Below, piece by piece: positions 28,301 to 43,000 of a DNA stretch of 64,000 bases; the first letter of the stretch is position 1; each line of letters begins with the position of its first letter. Made by a program: the position numbers and the translations under genes. Location: contig NC_092564.1 in NCBI RefSeq assembly GCF_037975245.1, positions 11,678,484-11,742,483 on the forward strand, given 5' to 3'. A model generated the notes under the pieces. The model ran no database searches. It saw only the letters and a list, made by a program, of their open reading frames with translations, and was not told where the DNA came from. This stretch comes from Apostichopus japonicus. Lineage: Eukaryota > Echinodermata > Holothuroidea > Aspidochirotida > Stichopodidae.

Positions 28301-30224
28301 TTTAAGGATCTTTTTTGTTTTTGGTTAGCCTCAGAGGTTTGATTAACAACATATTATATCGAATCGCTTACTAATTGAGGTACTTTTAGAAGCTGTAGAA
28401 AATTTTTCAAAACCATGCAAGCCAAAGAAGGACAAAGTATACCACCATCATAAATGTTTTTTTGTTAGATAACTGTGGTTACTAAATTGTCTAAGGTTCA
28501 CAAATATTAACAATTGACTGCTCTTAGATGAACGCCTCCTTCACCTCTCCTCATCATCGACCCACATTCCCCCTCCCCCACCCAATCCCCTGCTCCACCA
28601 GACCACCCACCTGGTTCATAAATTTCGTTGAGAACGTTACTTGACGTCGTCATAAATTCTTCATTGTTTGAGAAAGAAGCATACATACAAAATGACGACG
28701 GAAGTATCTTACTGTGTCCATGCAATGGTAGCAGTCAAACTACAGTATTACTGACAGAGGTGACATAGGCCGAAAGGAAATTAGGTTGATGGAGTATATG
28801 TGTCGCTTTTGTCTGCATTATATGTTTTAGGTATACCATATACCACAATTAGAGAATTGTATAGTCGCCTGAACATGTTAGCCATTGCCAAAATAGGAAC
28901 CTAAAATGGACCCACTTAAGTGCTTTTTGGAATGTTATCAAACCTCATCTTGTTTTGTTATTTTTTTACTATTATTATTCTTGAATGTTGAAGAGGATGA
29001 AATAAAGCAAATCCTGATGGTTTACAAATCAGAAGGATTGAAGGTGATGTTTAAAGCGTTTTAGAAATTGGCCTTGGTGAAACAATAGGATTCCTCAGCG
29101 AGAGCTGGCAGATGGGTTGTGACTTTGATAAAGTTTCACCTCTGTTAGCTCAAAATCTAAACGGTCATGGTGGTTAAATTTCTTAATGCTCCGATGGTCC
29201 AAGCCATCAGATATCATATGGTAGATGTAGGACATGTCAGTTGTAAACTTCTATCTATGCTCTAGCGGCCTCGGAAAAGGATAGCATTTTGTGTATACGT
29301 CAATAGGAGAGATCAGTGAACCTCTAAGAACGAGATCAATCTTATAAGAGTCATCGATATTACAATATCGAATCCTGATCTCTTACTTTTAGTATTCTTT
29401 AAGGAGGGAGGTTCTAAACTGGTGTAAGACTGCCGTGGGATTCTACTTTCTCTATTCGAGCAGTTTTAACTATTGAAAGTTGAGAAAATAAATTTAGTTT
29501 ATTACTATACTTATATTTTGATTGTCGCCGGAATATACTTTTAACGTTTAACTATGAGATTGAGTTGATATTAAAATAAAATAGACAAGTAAATATGACA
29601 AACAGTGAAGAGTCGTATTTTTTATATTTAATATTCTTTCGTGTGCGCGCTACGCAATTTCTAACCCAAACTATAAAATCATGTCAGTTGCCCAAAGAGA
29701 GAAAGAAAAAAATGTGACCGATATCTTAATTTATTTTCAACTGATAACATTACATTACACTTTCAGATCGCTTATAAATTCTAAAATCAAAATTTGACTC
29801 ATGATTTTTTTTCTCAAAAATATGACTTTTCAGTCTCTGGAGAGAGCTGTTCAGTATACGATGGAGTCGGTAATATTAATATTATATCGTTGTTCAAAAA
29901 AATATAAAGTGCGATAAAAATAGATAGTAAAATACTGCAGGTAGCAATGGTCTACATAAAAACACTCATTCAGTACGCGAGAGCCAAAAATAGTAATGTC
30001 CAGATAGTGCAAAATATTCACATAAAACAAAGCCGACACTAACACCAATACATTGAAAGACTTGAAGAACAATAGCGGCCATCTTCAGTTATTAATTACA
30101 TGAAAACACATCAGTAAATCGTGTATTTTGTATTGAAACATCGAGTAGAAGCACCTGGTCTATATAGTTCTTTCATTATAAATTAAAAGTATTTGGTTTA
30201 TAATTCACTTCTACACTAGTATTG
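25312..30224. other. Gene-free stretch
   Basis: Holds the tRNA-derived element at 26339. The remainder is unique-looking AT-rich DNA with only short open frames and no recognised product. Confidence 0.5.
26339..26438 (+). pseudogene. tRNA-derived element / tRNA pseudogene (class II-like)
   Basis: Box A TGGCCGAGTGG (26346-26356) and box B GGTTCGATACC (26417-26427) are intact, and the T-arm CCGGG-TTCGATA-CCCGG is perfect. The acceptor stem (GGTGCTG with CTAGGTC) pairs at only about four of seven positions and the anticodon arm is poor. It is therefore not a working tRNA; a tRNA-headed SINE or decayed gene fits better. The sequence to about 26,640 may be the SINE body. Confidence 0.65.
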
Positions 30225-30765
30225 GGTTAATAGTACTTTTGCTACAAATACTTGGTTCATAGTTGTATACTAATCAAAATGCAAGTACTTGGTTCTTACA
30301 TAGTAGTATGATACCCCAAGTACTTAGTTCGTGGTATAGTTGTATGATACCCCAAGTATTTAGTTCGTGGTATAGTTGTATGTTACCCTAGTACTTGGTT
30401 CATGGTATAGTTGTATGATACCCCAAGTACTTGGTTCATGGTATAGTTGCATGGTGCCCAAGTACTTGGTTCACGGTATAGTTGTTTGATACCCTAGTAC
30501 TTGGTTCATGGTATAGTTGTATGATACCCTAGTACTTAGTTCATGGTATGGTTGTTTGATACCCCGAGTACTTAGTTCGTGGTATAGTTGTATGATACCC
30601 CAAGTACTTGGTTCATGGTATAGTTGCATGGTGCCCAAGTACTTGGTTCATGGTATAGTTGTTTGATACCCTAGTACTTGGTTCATGGTATAGTTGTATA
30701 ATACCCCAAGTACATAATTCATGGTATCATTATATAAAACTAAGTACTTGCTTCTTAGCATAGAT
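30225..30765 (+). repeat. Tandem array, unit about 37 bp, with a higher-order period near 177 bp
   Basis: About 14 copies of AGTACTTGGTTCATGGTATA + GTTGTATGATACCCCA. A variant unit with GCATGGTGCCC recurs at 30449 and 30626, followed both times by the same order of TTTGATACCCT-type units. Edges are degenerate. Confidence 0.92.
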
Positions 30766-33700
30766 GTTTGTAAATTAAAAACTAACATAATGTCCTTTAG
30801 TTGCGAATAAGAAAAAACACTTGGTTTCTTATTGACGTGAATACAGGAAATAGACAGCAATAGCATAGCAGTGCAAACTCACAATTTACTTCAGAGGGAA
30901 GGTTCAACTCTCTACTTATGCAAAAAGACCACGAAGCCAGCAACAACCTTAAACATTTTGAGTACTAAGTTTGACCCTTAACCTCGAAGGTTATACTGCA
31001 AGAACAACTTTATAAACACTAACATCTGTGATCAGAAGACAGAGAAAGGATTGGAATGACTTCATTATTCACAATTAGTAAAGAGGTAAGTTGTAGCCAG
31101 CTACCATGTACCTCATGATCTTAACACATTGACACATAGCTACCACAGATGGATCCTACACAATATTATCTATGGGATGGAGAGAAATGATAGGGTTTTC
31201 TTACCACTTGGTAAAAACTTGTGAAGAGTTCATAACAACAACATACAATCCAAGTTCTATCACTGTATATTAAAACACCTCAGATGAAAATGTGCTAAGC
31301 TTTATACATTGCATGAACTATAACCTAACACGCTAGACATCTGTCAATAGGATATGTAGCACTACATACTGGTGTACTGACAGACTCAATTAAGAGTCTT
31401 GGAATATTTCCCCATATGGGGAATAACTCAACTTATGAGTTAAGGGATGCATAACATATTTCAGTAATTCCATGGATCATAAAACTTGAAACTATACTAC
31501 AACTAATAACATTTTATATGCGATATAAAACTACTGATATTATTCGTTATATTATTCTTTAGATTCAATCATACTAATCTGTTCCCTGTTGTGTTCATAG
31601 TAATACATGGCTTACTATGCGGGAATAGGGAAGTATGCCAACATGAGCATGAGTGGACTATCAATAAAGTCATTCTTTTAGTTTCCTTAGGCATGTTACT
31701 GCTTATTTCTGTTGCACCATGTGTGGATAGATCACTCCCCCAACCATAAGTCATAAGTTGGCTAGATTGCTATCTCTACATCATTTTTATCAGTTGGTTG
31801 ATGAAGGAAAACAGTAGTTATATTATTCATCTTCAAAACATACATTTTTCCCCACCGCCCCTGTCTGTATGTGTTACTGCTTCACTGAAAAATGATTAAA
31901 ACGAAAAAAGAAATGTGCATTTATAACAGTACTGTTGTTTCAGTTACCATAGCAACAGTTTTTCAATTATTTACGCAAAGAGCAGGGTCTGCCAGCATAA
32001 AAATGATGATCCTTGTTGCCATGGTAACATTACACTTTGTTTTTGTCAACATGGCATGTTGTAATACCAAGATTCAAAACACTGCGAATAATTCCATTGA
32101 GAATATGAAATCTTGACTGTCAGAAATACGTTAAGAAATAAACTTAAAAAATCTCTTAAATGAAGTTTTACCTTATGACTATGACCAAAGAAGCTTAAAG
32201 AGAAACAAACTTGGTCTAACTAGGTAAGTCAGAGAATTTTAAAACAAAGCTCTTGATGGTACAAAACACAACGTCTCAACCTATTCCCAACCAAGAAAAC
32301 CCAGAAGGAACCAATCAGTCAAGCCTTATCATGGTTGGGCCTGGGGGTCATGTGCTTCTCAGACTTGTTCCGACTATGGTTAACGAAACTAGTACATATA
32401 TTTTGCATTTCTTCAACGATTTGCCCATTTTGAGTAATATTATGCTAAGGGATAACCAATAAATGAATCCCTGCTGTTAGCCAAATGATAGCTGCTGTGT
32501 GAATAAGAACATATTTACTGCACAACATTTGGACTGTCTTCTTTATTTTGCCATTGAAACTGGGCCAGTTTTTTCTCAAAAAAAAACCTTATCAAATTAG
32601 ATAATAATTAGGAAAATGTGAAGACATTTTTCCTTCACAAATTTGATAAAATATGCTAGCCAAATTGCAATAAATACGTTTTTGCCCTAGTAAAGTTTGA
32701 AAAACTTCCTTCTTTGTTGTTGGAGCACCATTACCCACTAAAGTCAAATTGTGACCACTCTCTCAAAATGCCATTTTCAAATTTACAAAACTCTTAACGG
32801 TAACAGCTACAAACTCTTACAATGAAATAAAGAAACATTGATTTGCTATTCTGCGTTACTTTCATGAATTATTTCGCTCATTGTCCCTTGTTTCGAGCAG
32901 TTTGACTCAAGTCATTTAACAAGTTGAACTCTATCCATATCTGGTGGAATCTGATCAAAGCATCTCTGAAATCGCAAAGTTGAAGGACAGAACTAAATGA
33001 CAATGCATACCCCTCCCCTCACCCCCTCCCCCACCCAAAATAGCCATTATCACTGTCTCTAACTAAAACGACATTTTTGCAATGAAAAACGCAAAGTTAC
33101 TGTAAACAATCCTGCTATTGAATGCTATAGAAAATGAAAATAATGGATTTCAACCTCAGTGCCAAAGAAAACAATTTATCAACGCATGAAAGAAGGTGAA
33201 TGACATGATAGGCAGGTGAAGGTGCTACAGTACTGTATATACAACATCATAGGCAGAAAAAGAAAGAAACGATTAAGTACTTGAACTAAAACCATGCATG
33301 AAACAGCAATAAACAAACATGTACCAATAATAGACAAACAATTAAAATTCATCATATCAAATCATAAAACATCACACTATATTGCTACTGTACCCCTATT
33401 CTTTACCCTAATCCCCAGCCTGTGCTTCCTTTGTTCTATTCCCTCTCATCCCCTGCACTGCGCACCCCATCCAATCAATCCTGTTAAATTAGACTTTGTA
33501 GCAATTTATGGCTTTGTCCCCTTAAAATTAGCTGCAGTAAAAACGTACATAATGTGGACACATTTGGTAAATTTCAATGCTTGAGAATGTCCTCCAACAC
33601 CAAACACAAAAAAAAGAGAAGTAAAATGTCCTATTTCTCAACCATGAATTTAAAACTGTAGACAGCAAACACTGATATCATCTTGAATAATAAAGTTATA

Positions 33701-36227
33701 TAAATGAAGGAATTACAAAACTGGGCATTATTCTCATAATCAAAAACATAGAAGATAAAAGTGAGCTTATGTAGTCTGTGGTAATTTAATTTCAGGTCTG
33801 CTTTTGTGCATTTTAAAATAAAATTTTAAGGCTTTTTTTTGGTTCAAAAGTTGATAAAGTTACGACAAAAACAGGGCTAAGAATGGTTATCAGTTCGTCT
33901 GTATCTGTAATTGAATGCATGATCTGGTTTTTCAGATAAAACTCACAGTTTTTTTCATATCAACAATTACATAGTCAGCATGATTCATGTCTGGTAAAAT
34001 AACTGAAATTTAAATACATAGTTATCTGAATACAAAATTTCACCGGTGACCCACTGTGGTCCTTCACCGTGATCACAGAACTGTTAGCCGGACAAACGGA
34101 GAATGTAACTGTATCAATCAAGTTCCCCCAGAACTGTTACATTCTGCATTGCAAACTAAGGTGGGTCTTTGATCAAATCAAAACATAAATATATATAGAA
34201 AATGAACCTTACAAGGTCATGATTTGTTCGGCTTGTGCCGTTAAATATACCTATAGATTTACCTCAAGATTGTTTTAAGTCTTCATCCAGGACTGTGTGG
34301 AACAGACAGGTTTAATTAATACTACAACTCATCATTAACAGCAATCAGTACTATCAAGTCACCATTTAAGGCTAATAAAGGGATATTATTTCTGTCTTTT
34401 AGACTTCCCGTCGTTCTATCTAAAGTATACAACATAAGATCGAGATCATGTAGCTGATATTTGATATCCATCTTGCTTTAAAGAGGTACAAATCTTTTCC
34501 ATCATTGGTCTATGTGATACAGATTAATGTCATGAACACCTTCCCATTACACAGCTATTAAGAGAACTCTTCTCCTATCTGGATGATATCACAGATTCAA
34601 TATTTCTTTTTCACACAAGACTGGAGGCTTGATCAAGTCTAAAAATGACATCATTGAGCCATATGTGCTTCATGTTTCTAATATTGCACTTTATTTACTT
34701 AAATGGTTATTTTCTGTCATGGCGAAGGGTTCAAAGTGCAAGAAATACTGAATCTAAACTATTGAATCTCTTAACATGACCTAATGTTGTCATTGTTTCC
34801 AGTGTCAAAAATGTTAACATTCCACCTCGAAAATATCAAAAAGGTCAACAAAGAAATAGGAAAAATGTACAGATCCTTGTGATAGCTGTTTGGGGGTGTG
34901 TGGTACTTTACAAAGTAGCCAGTCGTATAAGCTAAAGATGATGGTTAAATTTTTGTCTCATTTCCAGGACAAATGTGGGTTAATTTGAACATATTACAAA
35001 TTGATAAAAAGCAATCATTACATTTTCTTATTCCATAAGAAACACCAGAGTGTATTTTTTCTTCAAAGCAACCAGCTACTTTTTTCAACCAAGTGTCAAA
35101 CTAATTTTTCCCCCTCATCTACAAATGGAGGCTTCGTTGGAACAATAATGAAAGAAGACAAAGCTAACATAACAATATATCTGCAGTTGTCTTTTTACAA
35201 GTAGATAGAGGCGTTGTTATTACATCCTGTCCAATAAAATTCTTCCTCTGTACCCTGCATAATTAACCAATGTGGGTGGGTGGGTAGGTGTCACTATAAA
35301 GCCATCTGGACTTCTAAGAAATGGAACATATCTGCTTTTGCACATGGCAACTTTCTTTTTGAAGTGTTTTCATCTGTGCACTACAAACACTCTTGTGGAT
35401 GTAAAATGGCCTTTAACAAAACCATACCTATGTCTATGAATACGGATCAAGGGCAGTAAACCACAGAGAATAGTGTGTTTAAGATACTTATGACACAGGT
35501 CATATACAGGTTATGAAAACCGAAACATATGAAGTTGGATTATTCACTAAAAATCTTGACAGGGAGAGGGGGGGGGGGGTTCTCAATTAATTTGATAGGA
35601 CAGTCAGAGCCAAAAAAAAAATTGATAGGAGAAATAATATCAGATAATATCACAATCTCACCATAACCTAGCTTCAAGCAATGTAATTTCCAGGCTGCTC
35701 AAGCCAAGGTCTGTAAGGGCCCAATTAATTATTTTTTTTGGCTTTTCATGGCTGGATTTGGACATATATAAGGGCTGACCAGCAATGAGGCCAGATGGAA
35801 AAGGTGAAACTTGTTTTTACTGTTGTGGAGATGCTCACTAATAGTCACTAAAGTTTGTTTTCAAACATTCCTTTGCAAAGATTTCAATTTTTTACCTTGT
35901 ATGAATAATACCTACCAAATACCCTGAATCTGATTAGCACAAACTACAAACAATTTAGATCAAATAAATTGTTTTTGGAACATTTCCTGTTGAACATAAC
36001 ATTACAAACACATATAGAAAAGTTAAAAGTCAGCACCCCAAAACATAATTGTTGTATAGGAAGGGAGACCAAAATTGCACAAAGGTTATGTTAAACTGAG
36101 GCATAGCGTTGAATGTTTTACGATAAAAAAATTTTTTTAAATGAGGAATCAATATTAATTTCTGAGTGGCATTATTTAGTAACTGACCATGCAGAAATAT
36201 TCCACTAATTGTAGCTATATCTTATTG
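30766..36227. other. Gene-free stretch downstream of the aminopeptidase gene
   Basis: Contains the X-box pair. Otherwise unique-looking, few repeats. It may include a long 3' UTR or distal elements of the aminopeptidase gene, but nothing shows this directly. Confidence 0.45.
31943..32028 (+). promoter_or_regulatory. Pair of RFX X-box motifs
   Basis: GTTACCATAGCAAC (31943-31956) and GTTGCCATGGTAAC (32015-32028) both fit the RFX consensus GTTRCCNNRGYAAC exactly, 72 bp apart. No gene is recognised beside them. Confidence 0.45.
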
Positions 36228-36239
36228 ATATATATATAC

Positions 36240-36294
<55 letters not shown>
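36228..36294. repeat. (TA)n microsatellite downstream of the aminopeptidase gene
   Basis: TATATATATACATATATAAA then an uninterrupted run, about 65 bp in all, 600 bp past the stop codon. Confidence 0.93.
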
Positions 36295-36296
<2 letters not shown>

Positions 36297-36787
36297 TTTT
36301 TATAAGGTACCCTGTAATGCGTAATATAATGTATGGGCTGGCAGGTCAGAATTACACAAATTGTAACTAAACCAAATCACAAGATAAGAGTAAGTCAGTT
36401 GGTCCTTTGATAAAGATCTCGCTGTGATATCAATGTCTGTATAATTTATGTAGTAGTGTACATACACCAGGTTCTTAATTGCTGAGATCTGGCCAACACC
36501 ATTTTCCACACTGCAAGGAGAAAATGCACTTGCAAAGAATGCTTTCATTTTAGCTGTTATCACCTAATCCTTACTGTCCCTATCATGGTGATTGGGAATC
36601 ACACTCATTGCCCAATCAGGAATGCCGTGCAGCATAATCAGTCACTAAAAACTTGGGCTCAATTTGGTCTAAATTTCAGCCACTTATTAATGACTGTTTA
36701 TTATCTGTCTTACCCAATCTTTTTATAAATTTTCAAAACTTACTTTAAATGAGATATTTTGTTTACTTTATGTAACTTTCCTTCATA

Positions 36788-36793
36788 TTTATT
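36788..36793 (-). promoter_or_regulatory. Candidate polyadenylation signal AATAAA
   Basis: Canonical AATAAA on the minus strand about 110 nt past the aminopeptidase stop codon. It is the first such hexamer downstream. A longer 3' UTR cannot be excluded. Confidence 0.5.
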
Positions 36794-36903
36794 ACATTAG
36801 GCAACTAGCCATTTACAGACTGTTCTCACCTTACCCATATTAAACGAAAAAAACCCAGATGTTTGTGCAAACGTTTCTTTCCTCACAAATGTCTCGTCTT
36901 TGT

Positions 36904-37065
36904 TCACATCGAAGCCGATAACTTCTCTGCTAACCACTGCTCCATTTTCTCGGCTGACCACTTCACAAATTCAACGTTGACTTCTAACTGTTCGGTAGCC
37001 TGTAGTATCGCCGTTTGCAAACCGAGTGGGACAGATTCGTACTTAGTGTTCAGAAACTCGAGCAC
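36904..37065 (-). CDS. Coding exon 17: C-terminus and stop
   Basis: Residues 941-993 and TGA at 36906-36904. [20 protein letters not shown], then the family's terminal helices ending [20 protein letters not shown] followed by SASM, comparable to N-I-x-W-x-x-x-x-x-x-x-x-x-W-F/L at the end of other M1 ectopeptidases. Acceptor TTTTCCCTCTTCTAG. Confidence 0.94.
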   Translation of the reverse strand: MLEFLNTKYESVPLGLQTAILQATEQLEVNVEFVKWSAEKMEQWLAEKLSASM

Positions 37066-40000
37066 CTAGAAGAGGGAAAAGAAAAGAGCAGAAAAGGCCT
37101 GTTTCTTAGTTCTAACATCTCACCACAAAAGGACGACATTAATGAGACAGCCAAAAAGCTGTTAACACACTGTTGTACTATTGCAAACAAAATCTATGTG
37201 TGCTTGAAAATATATAAACCTGATAGGGCCTGACATTTCAACCTTGCAGGAGCATTTCCTCCAAAGAGGCAGATCAAGAAAAAGCAAAACAGAGAAAAAG
37301 ATTGAAGTAGACAGATGGGACAGATGTGTAATAATCGGCAAATTGAGCAATCGAATAGAAGTGAGCTAGACAAAATATAAACAGACAGCGACACCAAAAA
37401 TGCAGCCATAAGAGGAAAAGAGCTGTTAGGAGATGACACTTTATCAAAAAGTAACAAAGAAGGAATATATCGCATTTCAGCAGGGTGAGGGATGGGCAGA
37501 CAAAATGGTCGACAGGGTTGACATTTAACACGACAGACGGACAGACGGAAGCAAACAAAGACTTTTTTGCTAACATCAGTAATATGATAGTTAACGACTT
37601 ACATGAAAAGACTGTACTTCTCCAGAAATCCAGCTCGTCATCTTGGGTACCAGCCTAGTCAGAGCAAACAAGTCAGAACCATACCTGCAGAAATAAGAAA
37701 TTGTAATAATAACGGAGCTGATATAGACAGAGAGCAAAACAGAGGAATCATACCATACATATTATTATTCCCTGAATATAGCAAATTTGCTAGTATACAG
37801 TTGCATCAGTGATGTACGGTCTACAATGGGATATGTCCATTTTGTGTCTACTTTATTGCATAAAACTTCATCATGGGAGTTATAAAAACAACAAATAGGA
37901 GGAGAGTATAATATTAAAAATACCAATGTGAGGATTCTAACTAACTTGACCCTACCAACTAAATAAAACGAAAAACAAACAAAATAAACAGACAAAGAGA
38001 CAGACAAGTTCACAGAAGGATGCAAAATATCTCTGAGAGGTGAAAGATAAAGTGAGCAACATTATAAAGGACCTACTTTTCAGCCAACTGATCCCAATTT
38101 TCCATCACAAAGTTGGTAGCAATGTTTGCCCCCACAGGATTCTCAAAGATGTACTGTATGGTGCTAATACCATCTTGGGAGCGAATATATCGGTTCTCCA
38201 AGCACTCAAAGAGAAGCCTGTCAAGATACAGGAAAATAAAAATGATGTTTTCAGTATGTGCTGTCGTCGATTCATCTCTGCATGACAAATTTTAATTAGG
38301 AGCACAATGAAGAATAATTAACACATCACAGGAACGAAAATAAACAAAAAAACAACAAATTAAATCAAAGTAGTAGTGGCTTGTGTTATCGCTAGGTATA
38401 TATATGGTTGCTGCAGTTGAAGGAATGGACCCTAGCATATCTACTAGATTTTGAGATCCATATCTGGTCAGCCACTGTGAGGTGAGTTTTCCATTCATGG
38501 ATAGTTCATAACGAACAGAACGAGGCTTCCAGACTGTCGTCATAGACTGTCACCTGCAGACTCTCACCTGCGCTCTCACCTGCAGGCAGTACTCACCTGC
38601 AGGCTATACACCTTTAATACTGCTTGCATTACCATTCTGACAGTTTAGGTTTACAGCAACAACTACCTTCTAGACTGAGACAATAAATCATTTACCACTG
38701 GACAGAATTTTCTCAGCTTTATCTACTTGAAATGAACCCTACTTACCCCTCCCCCATACACACCCTTCCTGAAAAATAAATAGGACACAGGTATTTAATT
38801 TCATTGTATAGTTATACTCTCAGATCAAAAACGGATCCAATCCAAGGATGGGGGAGAGAAGGGGAGGGGGGAGGTAAAAAGTTTCAACTTGTAAGATATT
38901 ACAGGTATGGAATCATTTAAATTATGCTTTATTCATATTACATTGTCAACTTCTAATCAAAATTCAATCAATCAATAAATAAAAGTCTTGGAATCCCAAT
39001 GAGTTTTCTTACCATGTTAATATAGCTGGGTCCCTGGTGCAGGTGACTGCCCTTAACAGGACGTACTTTTCACTAGCAATTTTATTACTCTTAAACTGTT
39101 CCCACACAAAGTTCCAATCCTCTTCCCGTCCGGTCCTCACTCCACCGCACTTCATAATGGGAGCTAAATTGACACCGACAGTACTGCCAAACAAAATGAG
39201 GAAAAAACAATGAAATATAGGGCCACATGAAGGTGTATGCAGGGTAGCAACAGAGTAATCGGACAGGACCGGGGCGCCCAGAGCAATAAGGGCGATCACT
39301 AGCTTTCTTTGAACAGGTCACTTGGAAAATTGACACTTTTTCGTTTGTTCTGGTGGACAAAGGAGGAAGGCAGAAGATAAAATCAGTTCGGCTTTAAATA
39401 CGACGAGCTTCAGATTGGCTGCTACCCGATTTCTGTCTGCGTTCATTGTAGGACCAACGGCATGAAATCCTATGGCCATGTCAACTTCTATCCATTGTTG
39501 TTGCCTGCAGATCCTGAAATGTCTTTCAGTTTTGGCAGATGGAATTGAATGTTGGCTCCTCAACATCCACCCCCCCCCCACACCCACCTACCCCAGGCTT
39601 TGTTACTGTATATAAAATGTCATGGTCGATGTATGTAATGAAAGTAGCAGAATAATTTAACCCTTGTCTTACCTACTACCATTTTTATACGCAACAAAGT
39701 TATCAGCTGCCCACTTCAAGGTTTCAGGGTGGCCGTTATTCAAGAGGAAATCAACCAGTCTTCCCCGAAGTATTCTGAAAATGAGAGGTATATACTACAC
39801 TGTTTAGTGTAAGAGTCACAGGGACTGGCCTTGAAAAAAAACTGATAAATATATATATATAAAAATATAACATCACATAGGCAGACCAGCATAAAAGATT
39901 GGTGTTTTATGCACATTCTCAAAGGAAAACACAGTATCTGGACTACAGGCATGAAAGCTGGAGGGAGTGGGGGGGGTTGGAGTGTCAGGAGGGGAATTCA

Positions 40001-43000
40001 ATTTCCCTTCAGGGTCTACTTGATCTTTGATCCAATATTTATGACATGCACCACAGATAATATAAGGGGTACATACAAGTTACTCTTGGAATCAAGTAAC
40101 TGTTGGAATCAAGTTGGTTGGAATCAAGTTACTAATGGAATCAATTTTTTCTTGGAATCAAGTTAGTGTTGGGATCAAGTTTGTTGGAATCAAGTTTTCA
40201 TCCCATGAACTTAGTTTGAGTCAGGGTAAGTTTGGAATATATGATACTTGAGGTTGGGAATCAATGATCGTCAGTACTCTTAGTGTGAACAACCAGAAAC
40301 CAAGCTTTACGTAACGTTATCAAAAACTTGTCAACAAAAAGAAAAGAAAAAAAAAGTGGGGCAACATGACTGAAAAGGGTAATACATGTTTGTTAAACTT
40401 TCAAATTTGCAATGACATTAGAAACCATAATTGTTACTTTTTTTGGCAGTATCAATAGTATCATCTCAACAGAGTTTATGAAACAATTCTATCCAGCAAT
40501 AATGTTACTGAGAGGGCCCACTTTACACTCTTGATATACTTGCAACTTTGATACACACAAAATACCGGGGGGGGGGGGAGATTTGGAGGGGGGAAGAGTT
40601 TAAAATGATTTGCCTTAATTTCAAAGTAAACCCGTTTCTGTTTGACAGTTCAATGGTTACAAGGAGACAAATTTGAACATAGTTTTGAAACATGCATATT
40701 TGGTGATCAGATTAAAGCAACCAAAGATATCTAACACCATTGTTTAAACACAAAGGCCTTTGATACCATTTTCTGCTAGAATAACTCCAATGGCTTATAA
40801 AACTGTGTTTATTTAAATATGTTTATATCTTTGTTACTTTTAGGTCACTAAGGAATCATTCTTACATTAGTTTGAGACCATACAATTGTCAGATATTTCA
40901 GTACTGGCCAGGGTCGGGGGGTGGAGGTGGGGGGGTGGTGGGGGGCGATGACAATAAATGGTGCAGACATTCTCTCCAGGTCATTCACCTTCCTAATTAA
41001 TTACCTGAATTAAATTACCCTGGGTTGTGGATACTTACTTCTTCAGGTGGTCCCCTGTATCCTCCATTGTCAAGTCAGTCATCGCCTGACTCAGGACACC
41101 CTCCAAATAAATCTGTAAAACGACAATCTTAGACTTTTACGACTCAGTATTATTGTTGATCTCTGCACAACATACTTCAGAGTGAATGGGAATGCAAGTA
41201 ACTATCCATCTATAATCACAAACAGGTCAAAGCCCTGATGGGGATATGTTAATCAAACAAGGCTGAGTTCAATTAATTCCTTTGACTTTTCTTTACCCAG
41301 AATATTTTACAATTTTACAACATTTCAAAACCCACAATGATCTATTGATAAATCCATGGTCTGTTAAAGCATATTTGCCCATAGACTGTAGTCATTTATG
41401 TTTTCTGACTGTGAGACAATTGGCCATTGTCTTGATTGCATGTGTAGTATCTATGATAGTTTGTTTTGGTTATATTGTTGTGATACATTGTTTGCATTCA
41501 TTCAAGTAATGCATGTTTCACCACTTTCAGATAACCACTCCCCTACCCCCCCCCCCCCTCCTTGTTGCTCCATGTAGATTCTCTACTAACATAAAGTACC
41601 TTTGGCAAAGTAAACACAGCTGTTGAAGTATTCATATGGTTTCACTAGACACCACAGAATGCAACAACATAATTTCAGTATTCGATGAACTGTCTGCTCA
41701 ACCATTTGACTTTATTCAAAAGTTAATCTCATTCTTGTTGCCCATTTTAGAGTTAATCTCATTCTTGTTGCCCATTTTAGAGTTAATCTCATTCTTGTTG
41801 CCCATTTTAGAGGGTTGTTTTGGTCGCAGACAATGAAACTATAATGTGAAAGAGGACACTGTGCTACAGTGTTGTTAGTTGTAAAAACCCATTTCAATGT
41901 TTTGTTGCTAACTCTAAATATGGTCATTTGGATTATTAACTTCTTTGACCGGTTAAAACCGTTCCTTACTCCAGAAAGTGACTCATACATAGTAGATGGT
42001 CTGTGATGGCATCATGGTAAAAGTTCTTCAAATGCATTAATTAATTAATCAAAATGTGGTTCATTGAAAACATTTTGTTTAGTTGCCAACTTTCTTTTAT
42101 TAAGAATTTCACTATTAGATAAATATATTCTGGGAAATTTATTTCCATCGGCAGAAATATATTAAATACAAATATCTTAAACACAAGTCATTCATCTGCT
42201 TGTACGAAAGGCGTAAGAAAAATCTCTCACTTACTGTAAAGTTGTCATAAAGTTTATGGAATTGAAGCACCCCTCGGATGTAAATGAGATTATCCAGGGT
42301 TGTGACAAACGGCACATAATGCCTTTCATGTTTGAGATAATCAATCATCTCAAATGGAACTTCCAAATCAACTTTCTGAGCCCTGATAAGTGAAAAATAT
42401 CAAAACAAATATGAGAATGAAAGTTTAAATTTCACTAAGACCAATTTCATAACTTCAAGATGCTGGCCTCAATATTTGGGCTTTTTACTTGCTAAATGCA
42501 AATGGAGTTTTTGTCATTTGTCAGTAGAAGAATAAGGCGCTGGCAATTTTCAGCAAATAGATGTTAATTAGACTTGGTAAGTCTGTTAACGATCTTCAGT
42601 AAAACAGTTGACATGATTGGGTATACAACATAAGCCCTGTGTTACTACTGTATATTATCAGCAAATATTGTTACGCTGTTCACATAAACCTGTACAGACA
42701 CGGTGTAGGACTCTACTCCAAGAAAATGATAGTGAGATCTGGATTTCTGTTTATTGCAATTTTTAATACACAGTTAAAATTGTGACCCTTAATGACTGTT
42801 GATCATGTGAAAGATGGTTTGATAATCCAGTTCCAGATTACCAGCACTGACGCTCTGAAAGCCTGTACCATGATTCCTGAAAAGTACATACTTCCACGCT
42901 CAAAATTTTAATGTTTGTATCGACAGGCTACACAGAAGTTCATAAACTCATTTCATTAAAACTATCATGATTTGAGAGCTGTTGTATCTTAAAATCTATC

